Shown here: positions 57,441-64,000 of the stretch, piece after piece
How positions within the stretch are numbered: position 1 is the first letter of the stretch
Layout: each line of letters begins with the position of its first letter
Notes under the pieces: model-generated
The model's input: only the letters and a program-made list of their open reading frames with translations
Told to the model about the DNA's origin: nothing
Database searches by the model: none
Assembly (NCBI RefSeq): GCF_022538115.1
Contig: NZ_JAKZAL010000002.1
Location: 248,001-312,000, forward strand
From: Cognataquiflexum rubidum
Lineage (GTDB): Bacteria; Bacteroidota; Bacteroidia; Cytophagales; Cyclobacteriaceae
Direction: 5' to 3'
DNA: 64,000 nucleotides
Made by a program: the position numbers and the translations under genes

Positions 57441-57972
57441 TGGGATAAACCCTTTTTTGAACTTAAACACTTATCAGAGAACCTCCAATAGATATTCAAA
57501 CATAGGGAATTAAAAACCTTAAAAAAATAACCAATACTGGGTATTTTTGGGACCAAAAAATTGGATAGTTATTATTTCTTATTGATATAATATAATAAAA
57601 ATCTTTTCTTTAATTTTTATTGTTTAAATTTCCTTTACTTCAATAAGGAATATTCTACTAATATTTTAAATTTTTTTATGTTTTTACCACATTTTCAATT
57701 GGCTTCATTGAAATTTTGGTGTCCAACCTTATTTAACTAAATGTTTCCTATATTAATAATGCAATCTATTTTTAATATAGAAATGAATCAGCGATTTTCT
57801 TTGGCCGTGAAAATTGGTTATTTCTTGACTTAAGAATATTTTAATTTGAACCATTTGGTTGATTTTGTTATTTAATTGATTAAACTTCGACTTATAAATG
57901 GATTGATTTAATCCCCAAATACCCGAGCAGAAGCTATAATTTCAAATTGAACTTGCATTCTATCCCGAATAC
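57441..57972. other. Long AT-rich upstream region of the PAS kinase
   Basis: About 530 nt, extremely AT-rich, with no open frame of note on either strand and no clear hairpin. It must carry the kinase promoter. Long A/T runs could bind nucleoid proteins or host extended regulation. Confidence 0.4.
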
Positions 57973-60900
57973 ATGAGTGTAGTCAAAAAATTAGATATTT
58001 TAGGTTTTTTTAATCAAATACAAGAGCCTGTTGTCGTTTTTTCAGAAGAAAGCGACATTTTTTTGAATGATTATTTCAAGAAAAATTTCCTTGGATCAAT
58101 TTCAAGTTGGAAAGAATTATTTGGTAATCATTCCGTAAAAAATATGCTTTCTTGCTTTTTTTCAACAGGAGAGTTAGGTGGAGAAAAATATATTTCTCCG
58201 CTGATTGGTATAGATGGTTCCCCGTGTGATTACAGGTGGGAATTTAGAAAATTATATAGCGACGATACCCAAAGATATTGTGCTGCAATTGGCACCAAAA
58301 CAGAAAATAGTTTTGGTAGATACCGTGAGGAGGACTCATTTTTGGATAAAAAAGATATCATCCAAAACCTGAATTTTGTTTCAAGTGTCTTAAGACATAG
58401 CCATGATATGGTTGCGATCCTGGATGCAGAGGGAAGGTATAAATTTATAAGTGCCGCTGTTATCGATAAACTAGGTGTCGACCCGTCCAAAATCATCGGG
58501 AAATCTTATTTGGATTTTATTGATGAAGAGGTCATTAAAATCGATGAAGGGGAGTTGCATAAGGTTTTTACCTCAAAATCTGAAGTAAACATCAACTTTT
58601 GGGTCAATATTCCTGGAGGAAAACGGGTTTATATTGAAAGCTACAGTAGGAATCTGTTAGATGATCCCAATATCAATGGGATTCTTTTCAGTGCAAGAGA
58701 TATAACAGCCTATTGGAAAGCCAAAAAATCACTTCAAAAAAGATACGAGCTTGAAAATCTGATCAACAGAATTTCTGCCAAATTTGTCAATGCAGGCTAT
58801 AATCAGGTCGACCAAGTTTTCAGATTGTCTTTGAAGATGTTGGGTGAGTTCGAAAAAGCTGACAGGGCTTATATTTTCATTGTTCATGATGACCTACAGG
58901 AAATAGAAAATGTCTATGAATGGACAGCAAAAGGTATCGAGCCTCAAATCCAATACCTTAAAAACCTCCCGATCACAGCCGAGAATCTGACAATCGAATC
59001 TCTTCGGAAAGGAGAAATTCTGGTCGTACCCGATGTAGATCTCATGCCTGAAAGGTTTGAAAAAGAAAAAGAAATCTACCAGCAACAAGGCATTAAATCT
59101 TTTGTGCTGATTCCTATCTTCTCAGAAAACAGGCTGATAGGTTTTTTTGGGCTTGATGCGGTCCATGAAAAAAGGGCATGGCACGAAAAAGATGAATATG
59201 TCCTTAGGCAGCTTGGAGATGTTTATGCAGGAAGTTTTATCAATAGAGCGATCAAAAAGAGACTTGAACGGAATGAAAAGCTTTTGGCCTCTACGGAGAT
59301 TTTGGCAAAATCCGGCTCTTGGAGATTTAGCAATACCAAAAGGAGAATTTTTTATTCTTCGGGCTTGAAGAGAATCTTTGAATTGGATGAGAATATCTAT
59401 TCCTCTGATTTGGTGGGATTCTTGAAAAAGATAAAAAAGGGAGACAGGAAAGATTTCCTAGGAAGATTAAAAGTTGCGGTCAATACCCGAAGCACTACTT
59501 ACGGCGAGTTTAGCATCTTTACCATAGAAGGAAAAGAAAAATTTATCAGCTTCACCATTCAGGTGAGGGAAATAGAAAACAGTGAAGATGTGGAAGTTTT
59601 TGGGTACTGTTCTGATGTTACCCATAAAAAAGATGCAGAAAATTATTTGAAGCTACAGTCCCAGATTCTTACCCAAGTGGATGATCCTATTGTAGTGACA
59701 GATGGTTCGCTCAAAATCATTTATATCAACAAAGCGGGTTTAAAAGAATGTAAAATCGGAGAAAATGAAAACTTCCAAGGGAGAATAACTGATCTATTTG
59801 AGTTCATTTTTGAAGATTCCAATTCCTTGGAAAAGCTCTTGCATAGCCTGAAATCCAATGAGGGCATCACCAAACAGATGCAACTTAGGCTAAGAACCGG
59901 TGTGGTTGATCCTTACGAAGTCTCTGTTCAGCAGTTTTTGAATGATGAAAAAGAGAGAATCGGGTATTCATTTGTAATCCGGAATTTATCACTTCAGGTA
60001 AGACAGGAAGCCATTGCCAGAAAGGCGCAGATGATCGTTGAAAACAGTCCGGCTGTATTGTTTACAGTGGATCCAAATGAAAATTTCAGAATCCTCTATA
60101 TCACCGAAAATATCAGGCAATTCGGCTATAATTCTTCAAAATTGGTCAATTCAAAAACCAGTATTCTGGATTTAATCCATCCCGATGACGTCATCCGGCT
60201 TTTGGATTACCATTATGCCAAAGAGAATGAAAACGGAATTCCTGCATTTTCAGGAGAATATAGAATCCGAAAAGGAGATGGTTCATACCGATGGGTGGAA
60301 GACAGAACCCGGGAAGTGTATGATTCCGAAGGCAGGATTTTTGTGCATGAGGGTATCCTTCAGGATATTACCGAAAGAAAAAACAACCGTGAAGAGATTA
60401 TCCGTAGCCAGGAAAGATACAGGGTGTTGGCATCCAATATTCCCGGTACCAGTATCTTTTTGATCGATAGGGATCTCCGATACATTGTTGCCCAAGGTAC
60501 TAATTTTGCTGATTGGGGTATGACGGCAGCTGATTTTGAGGGTAAAACCCTAGCTGAAGTCCATACCGGTAATCTCAGTGAAATCCAGCCAATTGTCACG
60601 AGGGCGTTACTCAAAAATGAGATTATCCAAAAGCATCTGGTTTTCCGCCGGCGGGTATATGAAATCACAGTTAGGCCGATCATGTACGGAGGGGAGATCG
60701 AGTACGCGCTTGGGATTTTGAGGGATATCAATGAAGAACATCAGGCAAAGGAAAACCTCAGAAAAAACGAAGAAAAATACAGGAAGCTGGTTGAAGAATC
60801 CACGGAGATTATTTTCTCTTTGGATTTGGATATGACATTGACTTACATTTCACCAAACGTAAAGCAATTTCTCGGTTATCCTTCAGAAGATGTGATACGA

Positions 60901-62298
60901 AAAAGGCTGACAGATTTTTTGCATCCTGATGATCTTTTCGTTTTTGCAGAAAGAAGCATGACAGAACCGAATTTTTTCAAGGAAAACCAATATCTGGAAT
61001 TTCGGCTCAGGCATCAGACAGGAGATTACCGGGTATTCAGTTCCAATGGGAAGTTGGTGACAGATGAAGAAGGAAAGAAAATGTATTATACGGGAATAGC
61101 CCGGGATATTACCAATCTCAAAGAAGCTCAGAAAGAGCTCTTCCATGCCAAAGAAAAAGCTGAACAGGCTTCTACCATTAAGTCGCAGTTTTTATCCATC
61201 ATGAGCCATGAGATCAGGACTCCGATGAATGCTGTCATTGGCATGGCGCACCTGCTGATCGAAGACGACCCGCGCCCTGACCAGCTTGAGAATTTGAAAA
61301 CATTGCAGTTTTCAGCAGAAAACTTGTTGGGATTGATCAATGATATTTTGGATTACAGTAAAATTGATTCAGGGAAAGTAGAACTTGAAAAAGTCAATTT
61401 TGAACTGGGTAATGTTTTCAATAGAATCTTACATTCCTATTCGTATCAGGCTAGGGAAAAAGCTCTCAATGTAATATTTGAGGCGGATCCCTCTCTCCCG
61501 CAAAACCTCATCGGTGATCCGGTAAGGTTAGGGCAAATAGTAAATAATCTGGTTTCCAATGCTGTAAAATTCACTGAAAAGGGTTTCATCAAAATCAAAC
61601 TGACCAATGAAAAAGAAGACGAACAAAAAATAGCTATTCGGTTTGACTTCGAAGATTCAGGAATTGGTATTCCAGAAGACAAGCTTGATTTGGTTTTTGA
61701 GGCATTTACACAGGCAAGCGCTGCCACTACAAGAAAATACGGTGGTACAGGTCTAGGACTCGCCATTGTCAAAAGATTGGTACAATTATTCGGGGCCGAG
61801 ATCAAAGCCCACCAAAGAGAAGAAGGAGGGACCAGATTTACCTTCACAGCAGTATTCGAAAAACCCCATTCTAAGGCTGTTCTTTCCCAGAAAGACCATT
61901 CTGATGGTTTAAAGTACCTAGAGGAGGCAAGTATTTTGGTGGCAGAAGACAACCTTGTAAATCAGATCATGATCAGAAAATTTCTCCATAAATGGGGGGT
62001 AAAAAATGTAGTGATTTCAAACGACGGAAATGAAGCCATTGAGGCATACCTCAAACAGGATTTTAACTTGATATTACTTGACCTGCAGATGCCTGAAAAA
62101 GATGGTTTCCAAGTGGCTGAATTTATCCGATCGATGGACGATCAAAAAAAGAAGAGTGTCCCTATAATTGCTTTGACCGCTTCATCGTTGATTGAAGTGA
62201 AAGAACAATTGGATAAAGTGGGAATGGATGACTATATCAGCAAACCGTTTAACCCCGATAACCTTTACACCAAAATTCTCAAATACCTTAAGCCATAA
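57973..62298 (+). CDS. Soluble multi-PAS/GAF hybrid histidine kinase
   Basis: A 1441-residue cytoplasmic sensor without membrane segments. An N-terminal PAS-like domain and a PAS at about 135-250 (HSHDMVAILDAEGRYKFIS) precede a GAF domain (about 265-430). At least four more PAS domains follow; one has SGEYRIRKGDGSYRWVEDRT. The HisKA acceptor is His1079 (MSHEIRTPMNAVIG). The HATPase has NNLVSNAVKFTEKG, DSGIGIP and GTGLGLAIV. The receiver carries Asp1370 (LILLDLQMPEKDG). Such kinases integrate several small-molecule or redox cues; the ligands are not known. The barrel protein gene follows on the same strand, 62 nt to its ATG. Confidence 0.95.
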   Translation: MSVVKKLDILGFFNQIQEPVVVFSEESDIFLNDYFKKNFLGSISSWKELFGNHSVKNMLSCFFSTGELGGEKYISPLIGIDGSPCDYRWEFRKLYSDDTQRYCAAIGTKTENSFGRYREEDSFLDKKDIIQNLNFVSSVLRHSHDMVAILDAEGRYKFISAAVIDKLGVDPSKIIGKSYLDFIDEEVIKIDEGELHKVFTSKSEVNINFWVNIPGGKRVYIESYSRNLLDDPNINGILFSARDITAYWKAKKSLQKRYELENLINRISAKFVNAGYNQVDQVFRLSLKMLGEFEKADRAYIFIVHDDLQEIENVYEWTAKGIEPQIQYLKNLPITAENLTIESLRKGEILVVPDVDLMPERFEKEKEIYQQQGIKSFVLIPIFSENRLIGFFGLDAVHEKRAWHEKDEYVLRQLGDVYAGSFINRAIKKRLERNEKLLASTEILAKSGSWRFSNTKRRIFYSSGLKRIFELDENIYSSDLVGFLKKIKKGDRKDFLGRLKVAVNTRSTTYGEFSIFTIEGKEKFISFTIQVREIENSEDVEVFGYCSDVTHKKDAENYLKLQSQILTQVDDPIVVTDGSLKIIYINKAGLKECKIGENENFQGRITDLFEFIFEDSNSLEKLLHSLKSNEGITKQMQLRLRTGVVDPYEVSVQQFLNDEKERIGYSFVIRNLSLQVRQEAIARKAQMIVENSPAVLFTVDPNENFRILYITENIRQFGYNSSKLVNSKTSILDLIHPDDVIRLLDYHYAKENENGIPAFSGEYRIRKGDGSYRWVEDRTREVYDSEGRIFVHEGILQDITERKNNREEIIRSQERYRVLASNIPGTSIFLIDRDLRYIVAQGTNFADWGMTAADFEGKTLAEVHTGNLSEIQPIVTRALLKNEIIQKHLVFRRRVYEITVRPIMYGGEIEYALGILRDINEEHQAKENLRKNEEKYRKLVEESTEIIFSLDLDMTLTYISPNVKQFLGYPSEDVIRKRLTDFLHPDDLFVFAERSMTEPNFFKENQYLEFRLRHQTGDYRVFSSNGKLVTDEEGKKMYYTGIARDITNLKEAQKELFHAKEKAEQASTIKSQFLSIMSHEIRTPMNAVIGMAHLLIEDDPRPDQLENLKTLQFSAENLLGLINDILDYSKIDSGKVELEKVNFELGNVFNRILHSYSYQAREKALNVIFEADPSLPQNLIGDPVRLGQIVNNLVSNAVKFTEKGFIKIKLTNEKEDEQKIAIRFDFEDSGIGIPEDKLDLVFEAFTQASAATTRKYGGTGLGLAIVKRLVQLFGAEIKAHQREEGGTRFTFTAVFEKPHSKAVLSQKDHSDGLKYLEEASILVAEDNLVNQIMIRKFLHKWGVKNVVISNDGNEAIEAYLKQDFNLILLDLQMPEKDGFQVAEFIRSMDDQKKKSVPIIALTASSLIEVKEQLDKVGMDDYISKPFNPDNLYTKILKYLKP

Positions 62299-62360
62299 AT
62301 TTGAAAAAAGGAGTTAGCGATAACCGCTTTCATTATAAATTTGGAGGCAAACAAACTGGT

Positions 62361-63668
62361 ATGAGAGTTTTCTTGGTACTGCTGCTTTCGCTTTCTTTAG
62401 GATTTCCTGCTTTTTCCCAGTCCCCGAAGTCCAACAGGACTACCATGTACATGACCTATGGTAAAACTGGCGCAAACCTTCGGGAGTTTAATCAAATGCT
62501 TTCCAATAAAGGGCTTTCTCCGATGAGAAATAGCTATTCCAACCTTAGTTTCGGGTATTTGACGAGGTTCAATGATTTTGTCCTAGGATTGGAGCTATTT
62601 CAAAACAGTGGTCCAAAATCCAACTTTGATGGATATGCCATTGATTATCACAGTACCAGATTTTATGTGAATGTAGGGTTTGCTTTTACCGAAGAAGGGA
62701 ATTTTCAATTGATCCATTACATGTCTGTGGGGACAGGATTTCTTAATTTTCAGATGCTGAAGGAAAATCCTGCCCAAAATCTCGAAACCTTTTTTGAAAA
62801 TCCTGAGCATGGCTTTATTCTTAGAGACGGCAACCTCCATAAAGGATCTTTGAATATGACAGGATTTCTGACGGAAATCGGATTTCAGATGAGCTATGAT
62901 GTGCCGATTCCCGGCAGAGAAGAGGCGATTGAGCTTATTGCAAGATTTGGGTATTCTTTTAGCCCGTTTGAAGATTCATGGAAACTAAACGCCATCAGGT
63001 TTAACAGCACCCAAAGTGGCGCATTTATCCGAATGGGGGCAGGTATTACAATTCCTGACCATAACTTTTTTTATAAAGATGCTGCTATCGGTGGACATTT
63101 CGTATATGGATTTCATTTTACCAAACCTGACCAATTCAATGAAGTCCTTGTGGCAAATGGACTTGCTCCATTTAAAGGAAGACCAAATAACATTGGATTG
63201 AAGGTTTTGGGAGAAAACAGAGGACTTCTTTATGGACTTGATTTCTACAACCTTGGACTTTCAGGAGAGGCCGATGAATCTAGAAGTCATACCTTAAATA
63301 GTCTGCGCATCTATGGAAACGTTGGCCTGAAATTTTTTGAAAGAAGAAATCTGGAATTGGGTGGCACAGGTGGTCTCGGTTATGGAAATATCCGGTACAG
63401 TCTCATCAGCAATGAAAAACCTGATTTCCCAAGATTATTTGAAGAGCCCCTTCATGATGCATTTTTGAGAAAAGGAGGCTTGATGGCCAAACCGGAAGTT
63501 TTTATAGCTTACGGAATTCCATTATCACCGAACCACACTTCCAAAATCATGTTTGGGATAAATGGGGGATATGAAATTCCTTTGGCCAATTATAAACTAC
63601 TTGACCTGCCCATGGCAAGCTACATGTCCAATCCGTACTTTCAGTTGAGTGTAGGGATCAAACATTAA
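62361..63668 (+). CDS. Outer-membrane-type protein with two homologous halves
   Basis: The start at 62361 (MRVFLVLLLSLSLGFPAFSQ) gives a Sec signal; an upstream TTG at 62301 merely extends it. The product is 435 residues. The mature protein is rich in amphipathic strands and Gly/aromatic residues, as in beta-barrels. Two halves share the same order: TYGKTGANLREFNQMLSNKGL / VYGFHFTKPDQFNEVLVANGL, then FVLGLELFQN / LLYGLDFYNL, then YVNVGFAF / YGNVGLKF and ENPEHGFILRDGNL / EEPLHDAFLRKGGL. Not recognised as a named family. It is encoded directly after the multi-PAS kinase, so it may be linked to its signal. Its stop overlaps the convergent ridA-like gene by 4 nt. Confidence 0.78.
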   Translation: MRVFLVLLLSLSLGFPAFSQSPKSNRTTMYMTYGKTGANLREFNQMLSNKGLSPMRNSYSNLSFGYLTRFNDFVLGLELFQNSGPKSNFDGYAIDYHSTRFYVNVGFAFTEEGNFQLIHYMSVGTGFLNFQMLKENPAQNLETFFENPEHGFILRDGNLHKGSLNMTGFLTEIGFQMSYDVPIPGREEAIELIARFGYSFSPFEDSWKLNAIRFNSTQSGAFIRMGAGITIPDHNFFYKDAAIGGHFVYGFHFTKPDQFNEVLVANGLAPFKGRPNNIGLKVLGENRGLLYGLDFYNLGLSGEADESRSHTLNSLRIYGNVGLKFFERRNLELGGTGGLGYGNIRYSLISNEKPDFPRLFEEPLHDAFLRKGGLMAKPEVFIAYGIPLSPNHTSKIMFGINGGYEIPLANYKLLDLPMASYMSNPYFQLSVGIKH

Positions 63669-64000
63669 TTGTCTTCGATCTCCACTATCAATTCAACTTC
63701 TACAGCGATGTTCATCGGCAAGGCATTCATACCAACAGCCGATCTTGCATGTTTTCCTTTTTCGCCAAAAACTTCCACCATCAAATCCGAAAACCCATTG
63801 ATAACCTGTGGCTGTTGGGTGAAATCGGAATTGCAATTCACCATACCCAATACTTTTACTACGCGTTTGACTTTATTCAAATCGCCCAATTCAGCTTTTA
63901 GAACAGCAAGTTGGTTAATTGCCACCATACGGGCGGCTTCTTTTCCCTCTTCAATCGTCAGGTCTTGGCCTACTTTTCCGGTAATAAAAGTACCATCAGG
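63665..64000 (-). CDS. RidA-family protein (5' end outside window)
   Basis: The frame stays open to the window edge, so 111 residues of the C-terminal part are visible. Sequence such as ITGKVGQDLTIEEGKEAARM, VKRVVKVLGMVNCNSDF and KHARSAVGMNALPMNIAVEVE matches the RidA/YjgF fold. RidA proteins deaminate reactive enamines or imines from amino acid metabolism. The usual catalytic Arg position near the C-terminus corresponds to the ARSAVGMNALP segment. Confidence 0.92.
   Translation of the reverse strand, partial: PDGTFITGKVGQDLTIEEGKEAARMVAINQLAVLKAELGDLNKVKRVVKVLGMVNCNSDFTQQPQVINGFSDLMVEVFGEKGKHARSAVGMNALPMNIAVEVELIVEIEDN

Overview
The window reads as chromosome of a Bacteroidota bacterium, most likely a Cytophagales member of the Cyclobacteriaceae type (inference). 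The support is: Bacteroidota promoter boxes (TTG, about 20 nt, TAnnTTTG) with no clear Shine-Dalgarno sequences; a GH97 (SusB-type) enzyme; DUF4412, DUF218 and TerC proteins; many Sec or lipoprotein signals; large hybrid histidine kinases; and short dispersed intergenic repeats of the kind common in this group. No rRNA, tRNA, CRISPR array or insertion sequence was seen.

Layout. 1-2000: 3' end of a tricorn-like S41 protease, then repeats and a terminator. 2.4-5.3 kb: an AT-richer accessory patch with a MACPF/DUF5648 lipoprotein and a DUF218 (SanA-like) protein carrying a TonB-C-like tail. 5.5-11 kb: patatin lipase, a duplicated-domain membrane protein of unknown function, a DyP peroxidase and, convergent, a catalase-like/SRPBCC fusion. 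Together these form a possible lipid-peroxide module and are the best candidate here for an undescribed system. 11.2-16.3 kb: a 1707-residue pseudokinase-ATPase-GAF-adenylate cyclase. 16.5-23.5 kb: zinc peptidase YpfJ, sulfatase, TerC, a 2-hydroxyacid dehydrogenase, greA with a promoter-hairpin leader, a HIT protein and an exported Gfo/Idh/MocA oxidoreductase. 23.6-28.3 kb: an AT-rich lipoprotein, a D-lactate/D-2-hydroxyglutarate dehydrogenase-type flavoprotein and a RelE-like toxin-antitoxin pair. 28.5-34.6 kb: an AddAB-like helicase-nuclease pair. 34.6-42.5 kb (minus strand): palindromic repeats, GH32 and GH97 hydrolases, a P-type ATPase and an M50/CBS membrane protease. 42.9-47 kb: fused isobutyryl-CoA mutase IcmF, OsmC and a small coupled protein. 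47.1-51 kb: a Cache-type lipoprotein abutting a membrane hybrid kinase. 51-56.3 kb (minus strand): acyltransferase E2, cinA, folA, a DUF4412 protein and fmt. 56.3-58 kb: an AT-rich, gene-poor stretch with two small exported proteins. 58-63.7 kb: a soluble 1441-residue multi-PAS hybrid kinase followed by a two-repeat outer-membrane-type barrel. The end is a RidA-family gene running off the window.

How the genes may work together. IcmF and the branched-chain-type E2 would meet at isobutyryl-CoA from valine. The lipase, DyP and catalase-like heme proteins could release and process lipid hydroperoxides. The Cache lipoprotein probably feeds its adjacent kinase. The GH97 and GH32 enzymes form a small glucan/fructan pair without SusC/SusD in view. 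All functional calls come from reading motifs by eye. No database search was run.
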